Shown in pieces: positions 1 through 5,757 of a DNA stretch of 6,383 nt. The stretch lies in NCBI GenBank assembly GCA_023382135.1, contig JAMCQK010000151.1, forward strand, positions 1 through 6,383. The letters are read 5' to 3'. Every line of letters starts with the position of its first letter. Within the stretch, counting starts at the first letter, position 1. This DNA comes from Deinococcus sp. GTDB lineage: Bacteria > Deinococcota > Deinococci > Deinococcales > Thermaceae. A program made the translations under genes and the position numbers. A model generated the notes under the pieces. It saw only the letters and a list, made by a program, of their open reading frames with translations, was not told the DNA's origin and ran no database searches.

Positions 1-30
1 TGAGGAGTATCTAGGCTAGCCTTTGGGCCA

Positions 31-36
31 AGGAGG
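31..36 (+). promoter_or_regulatory. Shine-Dalgarno site of amt
   Basis: A full AGGAGG lies here. It is 6 bases from the ATG at 43 but only 3 bases from the GTG at 40, so it favours ATG 43 as the amt start. No promoter can be judged, because only about 40 bases of upstream sequence are in the window. Confidence 0.8.
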
Positions 37-42
37 CTTGTG

Positions 43-1389
43 ATGATCTGGAAGAGCTTGCTGCTATTTTCCGTAGTCTTGAGCGCAAACCTGGCCCTGG
101 CCGCCGGGGTTGACGGCGCCGACACCGCCTGGATGCTGGTTTCCACCGCGCTGGTGCTGTTGATGACGCCTGCGCTGGCCTTCTTTTATGGGGGCATGGT
201 GCGCTCCAAAAATGCCCTCAACACCATGATGATGAGCTTTACCGCGCTGGGGTTCGTGGGGATTAGCTGGGCGCTTTTGGGCTACACCTTGGCGTTTACG
301 GCGGGGAACAACTGGATTGGAGACCTCTCGAACGCCATGCTGCGGGGGTTGGGTCTCGATGCCCAGGCCGACGCCATCAAGATTCCCCAAGTGCTCTGGG
401 TAGCCTTTCAGGGAACTTTTGCCATCATCACCGCCGCGCTTATCTCGGGTGCGATCGTCGACCGTATGCGTTTTGGCGCCTACCTGTTCTTCCTAACCCT
501 ATGGGGCCTCTTCGTCTACGCTCCTATTGCCCACTGGGTCTGGGGCGGCGGTTTCCTGGCCAAGCTGGGCGCGCTGGATTTTGCCGGTGGCACCGTGGTT
601 CACATCAACGCTGGCGTCGCGGCCCTGGTAGCCGCACTGGTACTGGGGGCGCGCAAGGACTACGGCCGCCAGGCGCTCCTTCCGCACAACGTTCCATTTG
701 TTCTCTTGGGCGCGGCGCTTTTGTGGTTCGGCTGGTTCGGCTTTAACGCCGGCAGCGCTTTTGGCGCCACCGCACAGGCGGGGCTGGCCTTCTTCAACAC
801 CATGATGGCACCCGCGGCTACCTTGGTGGCCTGGTCGCTCTTGGATCTCTTGCGCACCGGCAGAGTTACCGCGGTAGGTGCGGCCACCGCCATTGTGGTC
901 GGACTGGTGGTTATCACCCCGGCGGCGGGGCTGGTATCGCCAACATCGGGCATCCTGATGGGTCTCTTGGCCGCCTTCCCCAGCTACTTCACCCTTCTTT
1001 GGCGCGCCCGCACCCGGCTGGATGACTCTTTGGATGTGTTTGCCAGCCACGGAGTTGGTGGCATTACCGGGGCACTGCTCACCGGCGTGTTCGCGCAGAA
1101 ATCATTCAACGGCTTGGCGGACGGGCTGCTGTTTGGCAACCCCGCCCAGCTCGGGATCCAGGCGCTCGCCGTGGTTGTGGCGTTGGCGTATAGCGGTATC
1201 GGCACCTTTATTCTGCTTCAGATTGTGGGACTTTTCCTTCCCCTTCGCGCCACCCACAAAGAAGAAGGCCTGGGCCTGGATGTCTCCCAACACGGCGAAG
1301 AAGCCTACGCCAGCGGCGAGGGCGCCATCCTGGTGCTCTCCGACCAGGGCGCCAGCCCTAACTTGAAACTGGCCCGGGGTGAAGCATGA
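43..1389 (+). CDS. amt: Ammonium transporter (Amt/MEP family)
   Basis: Inner-membrane trimeric channel that conducts ammonium into the cell, where it feeds glutamine synthetase. Counting from ATG 43, residues 2-21 form a cleavable signal-peptide-like helix (IWKSLLLFSVV... ending ALAA), followed by about 11 membrane helices. The family signature DFAGGTVVHINAG lies at about 179-191. Residues matching the E. coli AmtB pore are all present at a constant offset: the Phe gate (F122, F126, F234), the external site W167 and S238, the key Asp D179, and the twin histidines H187 and H336 (in SHGVGG). The C-terminal GLDVSQHGEEAY segment is the cytoplasmic tail that contacts PII. The length of 448 aa is normal for the family. 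GTG 40 is an alternative start, but it sits too close to the AGGAGG. The stop codon overlaps the glnK start, so the two genes are very probably co-transcribed and translationally coupled. No damage is seen. Confidence 0.97.
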   Translation: MIWKSLLLFSVVLSANLALAAGVDGADTAWMLVSTALVLLMTPALAFFYGGMVRSKNALNTMMMSFTALGFVGISWALLGYTLAFTAGNNWIGDLSNAMLRGLGLDAQADAIKIPQVLWVAFQGTFAIITAALISGAIVDRMRFGAYLFFLTLWGLFVYAPIAHWVWGGGFLAKLGALDFAGGTVVHINAGVAALVAALVLGARKDYGRQALLPHNVPFVLLGAALLWFGWFGFNAGSAFGATAQAGLAFFNTMMAPAATLVAWSLLDLLRTGRVTAVGAATAIVVGLVVITPAAGLVSPTSGILMGLLAAFPSYFTLLWRARTRLDDSLDVFASHGVGGITGALLTGVFAQKSFNGLADGLLFGNPAQLGIQALAVVVALAYSGIGTFILLQIVGLFLPLRATHKEEGLGLDVSQHGEEAYASGEGAILVLSDQGASPNLKLARGEA

Positions 1390-1751
1390 AACTGGTGGTC
1401 GCCATCGTTCGCCCCGAGAAGCTCAACAGCGTGCTCGAGGCCTTATTCAAAGCCGATGTCCGGGGCTTCTCCATCAGCCGTGTCCAAGGCCACGGCGGCG
1501 AGACCGAACAGGTGGAAACCTACCGGGGCACCACCGTCAAGATGGAACTCTCCGAAAAGGTGCGCCTGGAGATCGGCGTCTCCAACCACTTCGTGGAGCC
1601 CACCGTCAAGGCCATCCTGGGCGCCGCCCGTACCGGAGACGTGGGAGACGGCAAAGTCTTCGTACTTCCGGTCGAAAAAATTTACCGCATCCGTACCGGC
1701 GAAGAGGATACCGCCGCGGTAACACCGGTCTCCTCAAGCTCACCCAGCTGA
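1386..1751 (+). CDS. glnK: PII nitrogen regulatory protein (GlnK/GlnB)
   Basis: Trimeric cytosolic sensor of ATP/ADP and 2-oxoglutarate. When paired with amt its usual role is to plug the channel when nitrogen is plentiful. The 121-aa protein aligns without gaps to E. coli GlnB: T-loop about 37-55, K58, the B-loop TGDVGDGK at 83-90, and the C-loop IRIRTGEED at about 101-109 with the two nucleotide-binding arginines 101 and 103. Two differences stand out. Position 51, the tyrosine uridylylated by GlnD in proteobacteria, is Val, although Y46-R47-G48 is kept. Position 39, usually the Gln that helps hold Mg-ATP and 2-oxoglutarate, is Glu. I recall Thermus PII being similar, but cannot check. A short Ser-rich tail (SSSSPS) follows the family core. 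ATG 1386 overlaps the amt stop (ATGA), with GGGGTGA just upstream. The glnK name rests on linkage to amt; glnB would also be acceptable. Confidence 0.95.
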   Translation: MKLVVAIVRPEKLNSVLEALFKADVRGFSISRVQGHGGETEQVETYRGTTVKMELSEKVRLEIGVSNHFVEPTVKAILGAARTGDVGDGKVFVLPVEKIYRIRTGEEDTAAVTPVSSSSPS

Positions 1752-1809
1752 CAAATTTTCGTTAAGCCTGCACACGGTGCCGGCGTCCTGGTTATCGGCG
1801 TGCAAGCAA

Positions 1810-1832
1810 AGGCTGGGCGAGCAGCCCGGTTT
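1810..1832 (+). terminator. Weak candidate terminator of amt-glnK
   Basis: The plus-strand RNA can form a 9-bp stem, AAGGCTGGGC-like left arm 1810-1818 with right arm 1824-1832, and a 5-base loop. The core GGGC/GCCC is perfect, and three of the outer pairs are G-U wobbles. The right arm runs into TTTGTCT, which is only a modest U-tract. The stem is much poorer on the minus strand, which suits service to amt-glnK rather than the converging gene. Upstream, 1769-1804 can form a second, interrupted stem (TGCAC/GTGCA around GCCG/CGGC). The call rests on position and pairing only. Confidence 0.35.
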
Positions 1833-1931
1833 GTCTGAGACTCCTTGACGCACCACATAACAGGATGTCACCCGGGACCCCGGCGCTTTTCCCCGTATCG
1901 AGGGGTAATGGAGAGCTAGAGAACCAGGCCG

Positions 1932-3647
1932 CTACGAATCGGTTGAATAGCGGGTAAAGCGGGAAAGATGTGGCTCCGCAATGACCACGCGGTCGCGGCC
2001 TTGTTCCTTAGCCTGAAGCAGCGCCCAGTCTGCTTGCAAGAGCCAGGCCTGCAAGGTGCTCTTGTCAGTGGGCACCATGCCCCCCGATAGGCCCGCTGAG
2101 GTGGTGAGCTTCCAGGTGATGGGTTCAATCTCGCTGGCCGAGAGCTCGCTGCGGATACGCTCCACCACCTGGCGGGCTTCATCCAGCTTGGCACCCACCA
2201 AAAGCAGGGCAAACTCCTCACCGCCCCAGCGCACCGCCAGGTCGTCCGAGCGCAGGTAGTGTTGTAACAGCGCGGCAAAAGCTTGCAGGGTTTTGTCTCC
2301 GGTAGAGTGATCAAAGGTGTCGTTGACCCGTTTGAAGTAATCCAGATCTATCATGGCCACGGAGATCGGTTTGCGATCGGTTTGGGCAAGCTCCAACAGC
2401 CGCAAGAGCCTGCGTTCCAGACCACGCCGGTTCGCCAGGCCGGTCAGGGGGTCGGTGAGCGCTTTGCTGCGCCATTCAAACAGGGATAGCGCCTGACGCA
2501 ACTTGTCGGCAAGGAGTGGGGTAAGGACCTCGAGGCCCCGTTCTTCTTCCGGCGGTCTGGACATAAAGATACAGACCTCGGCGGGGTCGTCTATGTAAAT
2601 GGGGAAGCTGGTGTAGTACAGCGCCTTCTGGCCCACCTTAAGGGTTTCGTTGGAGCGAATCTCGAGGCCTGTTACGTGCGGGAAGAGCGTCTTTAGCGCG
2701 GTCATTACGTCGCTCAACACACTCTGCGGCTGCAAGGTCTGGTTGGGCCTGGCCCCAACGGCCGCGAGCTGCTCCAACAGGCTTACCCACCGGTGCGAGC
2801 GCTGCTCTGCCTGGAACAGCCCGATGTGAAGAGCCGCGATAATGCCGACGGCGTATATCAGGACAAAATAGGCGTAGCCGGCGACTCCATACAAGCTATA
2901 AGGATGCTTAGGAACAACCAGAGATACAACCAGGAGCAACCCCAAGCCGGCTAAAGATGCAAAACTGAATACCAGCGCACCAAGGCCAGCATTCTTGCCC
3001 CGTGCCTCTAAATACCCTCCATACCCAAGCAGCAGGTAGCTGAGGCTCAACATCAGCTCAGCCGCGTTTCCTTGGGGCCACAGCCCCAGCCAGTAGTACA
3101 TGCTGCTGGTCATCAGCCTGAGCACAAGCCCCATACCAATTAGCACCTTGCCCAACCCCTGGCCGCGCAAGCCCGATTCCAGCACGGGCAAAAATGCAAA
3201 CAGCAGCACCACGTCGAACCAGGCAAAGCCGGCATCGAACCAGCCTTTGAATCCGCCCATGGGTTGTTTTAGCCCGGCCAGCGCCGCCATGAGCAGCAAA
3301 CCGAGACCGGGAAGCAGCCAGAGCACATGGCGGGGCTGCGATCGCTCTTCCAGCTGGCTTATGGTGATGAACCAACCCAGCACGCCCAGAAGGTAAACAG
3401 CGGTGGCGGGGAATTCCGGAAAGCCCGGTCCCAGCTCGCGCCGGAAGGCCCAGAAGCTTGCTTGTAGGCTAAAAGCAATGCTCCCCCAGCCAGCCCCAAA
3501 CCAGACGGGCGACCCCCGTGCTTGTCTCAGAAGAAAAACCCCCGCCCCCAAGGCAAACAGCGCGGGGAGAATATCGGGTCCTAGCCAGGAATTCACACTG
3601 ATTAATAGTAGCACGCTATTAGAATGAACCTGCCTTTCCTGGGCCAA
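1932..3647 (-). CDS. Membrane-bound diguanylate cyclase (GGDEF domain)
   Basis: Makes the second messenger c-di-GMP from two GTP. Numbering is from TTG 3647 (571 aa). The first half (to about residue 280) holds some 8-9 hydrophobic helices with short loops, a membrane sensor I cannot assign to a named family. Residues of about 285-390 look like a degenerate GAF-type fold or signalling linker. The GGDEF domain begins at DPLTGLANRRGL (399) and has the metal-binding region IDLDYFK (about 433-439), N442 and D451. The active-site GGEEF is at 475-479, an accepted functional variant, and the inhibitory I-site RSDD (466-469) lies exactly five residues before it. Activity with product inhibition is therefore predicted. 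No EAL or HD-GYP domain is present. The start is uncertain: TTG 3647 has only a poor GGGGT upstream, while GTG codons at 3612-3614 and 3594-3596 lie just before the first membrane helix. The gene converges on glnK and diverges from trmL. Confidence 0.93.
   Translation of the reverse strand: MAQERQVHSNSVLLLISVNSWLGPDILPALFALGAGVFLLRQARGSPVWFGAGWGSIAFSLQASFWAFRRELGPGFPEFPATAVYLLGVLGWFITISQLEERSQPRHVLWLLPGLGLLLMAALAGLKQPMGGFKGWFDAGFAWFDVVLLFAFLPVLESGLRGQGLGKVLIGMGLVLRLMTSSMYYWLGLWPQGNAAELMLSLSYLLLGYGGYLEARGKNAGLGALVFSFASLAGLGLLLVVSLVVPKHPYSLYGVAGYAYFVLIYAVGIIAALHIGLFQAEQRSHRWVSLLEQLAAVGARPNQTLQPQSVLSDVMTALKTLFPHVTGLEIRSNETLKVGQKALYYTSFPIYIDDPAEVCIFMSRPPEEERGLEVLTPLLADKLRQALSLFEWRSKALTDPLTGLANRRGLERRLLRLLELAQTDRKPISVAMIDLDYFKRVNDTFDHSTGDKTLQAFAALLQHYLRSDDLAVRWGGEEFALLLVGAKLDEARQVVERIRSELSASEIEPITWKLTTSAGLSGGMVPTDKSTLQAWLLQADWALLQAKEQGRDRVVIAEPHLSRFTRYSTDS
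3603..3621. repeat. Short inverted repeat at the 5' end of the GGDEF gene
   Basis: TAATAG (3603-3608) and CTATTA (3616-3621) form perfect 6-base arms around 7 bases, in an AT-rich patch that contrasts with the GC-rich surroundings. It lies inside the reading frame if TTG 3647 is the start, but upstream of translation if the GTG at 3594-3596 is used. It could be an operator or just the AT-rich start region of the gene. There is no direct evidence of binding. Confidence 0.3.
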
Positions 3648-3720
3648 GCCAGACCCCGTGCAGTCGATTCTTAATCACGCTCAGCAGCGGTGTTTTTAGA
3701 AGCTTGTCGGGCGAAGTGTT

Positions 3721-3768
3721 GTACCGGTGGCGCTACCACCAGACCGGCCCCACTTCCAGCGCTGGTAC
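3721..3768 (+). other. Potential leader hairpins upstream of trmL
   Basis: The 141 bp between the two divergent starts show no clear promoter by eye. They do contain overlapping inverted repeats: GGTGG (3726-3730) with CCACC (3736-3740) around a 5-base loop, and, as an alternative, GTACC...GCGCT (3721-3734) against AGCGCTGGTAC (3758-3768). The two pairings exclude each other. This may be chance in GC-rich DNA; no known riboswitch or leader family is recognised. Confidence 0.2.
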
Positions 3769-3788
3769 GGCTGTGGCATGTTTTAAGC

Positions 3789-4232
3789 GTGGTTAACGTT
3801 GTGCTTTACCAACCCGAAATTCCCCAGAACGCTGGCAACATCGCCCGGACTTGCGCCGCCACCAGCTCAAGTCTTCATCTTGTCCGCCCGCTTGGCTTTC
3901 GCTGGGCCAGCCCGCAGATGAAACGTGCGGGCTTGGATTATTGGGAGCGCGCGGAGGTTCATTTGCACGATAGCTGGGATATTTTTGTGAAAACACTGCC
4001 TGAAGATGCGCGCGTTTTTGCGCTTAGCAGCAAGGCAAAGAAAAGTTATACAGATATTCAGTACCAGCCGAACGACTACCTATTGTTTGGACCCGAAACG
4101 CGCGGGCTGCCACCCGAAATTCTTGAACACTTTCCGGCAATTACCATTCCCATGCCCGGCAAGGTGCGTTCGTTGAACCTGGCTGTTTCGGTTGGTGTGG
4201 TGGTTTTTGAGGCGCTGCGCCAATTCAGGTAG
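3789..4232 (+). CDS. trmL: tRNA (cytidine/uridine-34 2'-O)-methyltransferase TrmL
   Basis: SPOUT-class enzyme that uses S-adenosylmethionine to methylate the ribose of the wobble nucleotide, in E. coli of two leucine tRNAs. The product is 147 aa from GTG 3789 (E. coli TrmL is about 157). Motif 1 is IPQNAGNIARTCA (11-23). The RAGLDYWE segment (46-53) is typical of TrmL. The trefoil-knot cofactor motifs are LLFGPETRGLP (98-108) and RSLNLAVSVGVVVFEALRQ (127-145). The open frame extends up to ATG 3690, but those 33 codons resemble nothing in the family, and family members begin almost directly with the VNVVLYQPEIP segment, so GTG 3789 is preferred. No good Shine-Dalgarno precedes it. The gene stands alone, divergent from the GGDEF gene. 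A general TrmH/SpoU relative is the only serious alternative. Confidence 0.9.
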   Translation: MVNVVLYQPEIPQNAGNIARTCAATSSSLHLVRPLGFRWASPQMKRAGLDYWERAEVHLHDSWDIFVKTLPEDARVFALSSKAKKSYTDIQYQPNDYLLFGPETRGLPPEILEHFPAITIPMPGKVRSLNLAVSVGVVVFEALRQFR

Positions 4233-4237
4233 TGGAT

Positions 4238-4373
4238 GTCGTGCTGGGCCGGAGCGAAGCGCAGGTCAAACACCCTCTCACCGGATTCCGCAAGCAGTAT
4301 CCCGGGATGGCTCAGTGCGGGACTCTGAAATACAACTAGCCTTTCGGGCTGTGCGCTACCGGCTCAGAATGAC
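4238..4373. repeat. 136-bp intergenic element with terminal inverted repeats
   Basis: The left end GTCGTGCTGGGCCGG (4238-4252) matches the reverse complement of the right end (4359-4373), GTCATTCTGAGCCGG, at 12 of 15 positions. The left end continues into AGCGAAGCGCAGG. The pattern GTCATTCTGAGC followed by GAGCGAAGCGAAG resembles a short non-coding repeat I recognise from intergenic regions of many bacterial genomes, here in degenerate form. There is no room for a transposase, and no target-site duplication is obvious. It starts 5 bases after the trmL stop and could act as a transcription terminator. The repeat-family assignment is from memory only; the paired ends are seen directly. Confidence 0.5.
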
Positions 4374-4439
4374 AGCACCGACAAGGCGGTGTGCACAGCG
4401 CTCCCTACTCGGCCCCTGCGTAAAAAGGATGGCGTCACA

Positions 4440-4602
4440 CTGCGCGAACCAGCCGAAAGTCCAGGCCAGGCTGATCACACCAGCCTCGGCAAGGTTGAGC
4501 GGTGCCTGACCCTCTATCGAACTGGTTTTGGCGGCTGCGAGAATGTTTGATGTAACAACAGACCAGCTTTTGATTGGCGAGTTTAATTTGAATATCGGTT
4601 AG
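4440..4602 (+). pseudogene. Decayed XRE-family helix-turn-helix regulator
   Basis: The remains of a small Cro/C1-type DNA-binding protein are spread over two frames. From 4440 the first frame reads LREPAESPGQAD and then HTSLGKVERC (4476-4505), which matches the LRE...SQ...RTYLGKVERG core around the recognition helix, but with about 7 residues missing between the two helices. From 4510 a different frame reads PSIELVLAAARMFDV and goes on to DQLLIGE, the usual last two helices of the domain (NPSIE..L..A..FGVT.D.LL), ending in TAG at 4600-4602. The N-P joint where the frames change is where a few bases have been lost. No start codon or ribosome site is evident. The stop lies 5 bases from the lysK stop on the other strand. 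A chance match seems unlikely because the motifs follow in the right order at the right spacing, but the 5' limit is unknown. Confidence 0.65.
4468..4486. other. Small hairpin within the XRE remnant
   Basis: AGGCTG (4468-4473) and CAGCCT (4481-4486) form a perfect 6-bp stem around a 7-base loop, about 120 bases downstream of lysK. There is no T-run on either side, so it is at best a weak terminator for lysK. It may simply be part of the old coding sequence. Confidence 0.2.
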
Positions 4603-4607
4603 ATAGC

Positions 4608-5690
4608 TCAGTTCGTAGGGTGAGCTTGCGCACCAGCTTTTTCCGCAAGCTGCCCCAGCGTGTGCCGGAGCGCCGAAACCGCGTTCAGGAACTCTGGAAT
4701 CTCCACGTGCTCTAACGGCGTATGGTCCAGCCTGGAGTCCCCCGGCCCGTACGCCACCATTGGCACCGGCCAGTGCGGGGCCAGAATATTCATGTCGCAG
4801 GTGCCGGTCTTGTACTTGAACACCGGCGTTCCGCCTGCCTTGCGGATGCCTGTACGTAGCGCGCGGGTGAGCGGGGTATCTTTCGGGCCGACATAAGGAA
4901 CTTCCCGCCCGGAGAAATCTAGATCAATAGTCGGCGGGGCGTAGGCCAGCAGGTGCCGGATAGCATCTTCCGGCAGGAGGCGGGGTGGCAGCCGCAGGTC
5001 AAAAACCATCTCAGCAACTTGCTTTAGTTCGGCGGGCTGGATGCGAAAGTCCCGCAGCGTGTACTGCACGTGGTGAAAGGTCCCTTGGCCAACGTTCATG
5101 GCCTCGGCCCAGGCTTTTATTGAGTTGAAGTAACTGATCAATTCTTCGGCGGCATTGGGTTCGTGGTGGGCAGCGTGGAAGTGGTCTTTCTCGCGCCGTA
5201 CCCGCACCAGCAAGCGCCCTTTGTAGCCGAGAGTTATGCCCTGCCACCCCGAGGGTTCGCCGATAATTACAAAGTCCGGCTTCAGCTTGGGGGCGACGTA
5301 GCGTGCACCTTTGGAACTGGGGGCTTCCTCCTCCGTTGCGCCAACTAAGTGGAAAGTAGCGCGGTCGAGCACTTCTTTCGAAAGCTGCGACGCCGCGAGA
5401 ATAAACGTAACGAAAGGTCCCTTGGCGTCCACCGCGCCCCGGCCAAAGAGCTTGTCGCCCTCAACTCTTACAGGCACCGTGCCCGCAACGGTATCGATGT
5501 GCCCAAGAAGGACAATCTGCAGCGGGCCACTGCCAAGCTGGCCGCGCGCGTTGTCGGCCTCGTCCACCCATGCCTTCATGCCAAGCTGGCCCATGCCCTC
5601 TGCAAGGTACTGGGCCACCAGGCGTTCTTGCCCGGAGGTGCTGGGGATCTCGAGAGCGCCTTTGAAGAAGTTAATAGGGTCTAGGCTCAT
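4608..5690 (-). CDS. lysK: [LysW]-lysine hydrolase LysK (M20 peptidase family)
   Basis: Last step of the LysW-dependent lysine pathway: it cleaves lysine from the C-terminal glutamate of the carrier protein LysW in the cytosol. It is a two-metal M20 hydrolase related to ArgE and DapE. In the 360-aa product the metal-site motifs are GHIDTVAG (63-70, H64 ligand, D66), GRGAVDAKGP (83-92, D88 bridging), ATEEEAPSSKGA (118-129, general base and ligand Glu), and IIGEPSGWQGITLGYKGR (from 142, E145 ligand). A final His lies in DHTPLEHVEIPEF near the C terminus. GEPSGWQGITLGYKGR is typical of the LysK branch. In some lineages related enzymes also hydrolyse LysW-ornithine, so a role in arginine synthesis cannot be excluded. 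ATG 5690 gives the expected N terminus (LDPINFFKGALEIPS), but no Shine-Dalgarno precedes it. It lies 67 bp downstream of lysJ in the same direction, probably as one operon. Confidence 0.92.
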   Translation of the reverse strand: MSLDPINFFKGALEIPSTSGQERLVAQYLAEGMGQLGMKAWVDEADNARGQLGSGPLQIVLLGHIDTVAGTVPVRVEGDKLFGRGAVDAKGPFVTFILAASQLSKEVLDRATFHLVGATEEEAPSSKGARYVAPKLKPDFVIIGEPSGWQGITLGYKGRLLVRVRREKDHFHAAHHEPNAAEELISYFNSIKAWAEAMNVGQGTFHHVQYTLRDFRIQPAELKQVAEMVFDLRLPPRLLPEDAIRHLLAYAPPTIDLDFSGREVPYVGPKDTPLTRALRTGIRKAGGTPVFKYKTGTCDMNILAPHWPVPMVAYGPGDSRLDHTPLEHVEIPEFLNAVSALRHTLGQLAEKAGAQAHPTN

Positions 5691-5704
5691 AGGGTGTAGT
5701 AGCG

Positions 5705-5749
5705 GCCTGTGGCTAGCAGGTGGTTTCTTATTTGCTGCCAGCCACAGGC
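5705..5749 (-). repeat. 15-bp hairpin between lysJ and lysK
   Basis: In the minus-strand transcript, GCCTGTGGCTGGCAG (5749-5735) pairs with CTGCTAGCCACAGGC (5719-5705) along all 15 positions, with one G-U wobble. The loop is 15 bases and A-rich. On the plus strand the same position would be an A-C mismatch. The stem begins 8 bases after the lysJ stop and ends 14 bases before the lysK ATG. No U-tract follows, so a standard terminator is unlikely. An mRNA-stability or translation element, or a dispersed intergenic repeat, is more likely. Confidence 0.65.
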
Positions 5750-5757
5750 TACAAGCC

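Noticed and set aside
14..21. Palindrome GGCTAGCC upstream of amt
   Set aside because: Eight bases, with no second copy and too little upstream sequence to call it an operator.
499..1050. Open frame of 183 codons antisense to amt
   Set aside because: A GC-rich shadow frame opposite a strongly conserved gene, with low-complexity Gly/Gln/Arg content.
1876..1909. CCCC...GGGG inverted pair and neighbouring CCGG repeats as a terminator for the GGDEF gene
   Set aside because: The stem is only 4 bp with a 7-base loop and no downstream T-run in the minus direction.
3690..3788. Longer TrmL beginning at ATG 3690
   Set aside because: The 33 extra residues do not resemble the family, whose members start almost directly at the NVVLYQPEIP segment. 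GTG 3789 gives a normal length.
4192..4509. Open frame of 105 codons overlapping the trmL end
   Set aside because: It is out of frame with trmL, Arg/Ser-rich, and spans the repeat element. The XRE-like residues are in other frames, and no protein family is recognisable.
4597..4660. tRNA-like D-arm (TAGCTCAGTTCGTAG) on the plus strand at the end of lysK
   Set aside because: The sequence after it gives no proper anticodon arm or T-arm (no TTCGA-type loop) and no acceptor pairing. It is the reverse complement of the lysK 3' coding end.
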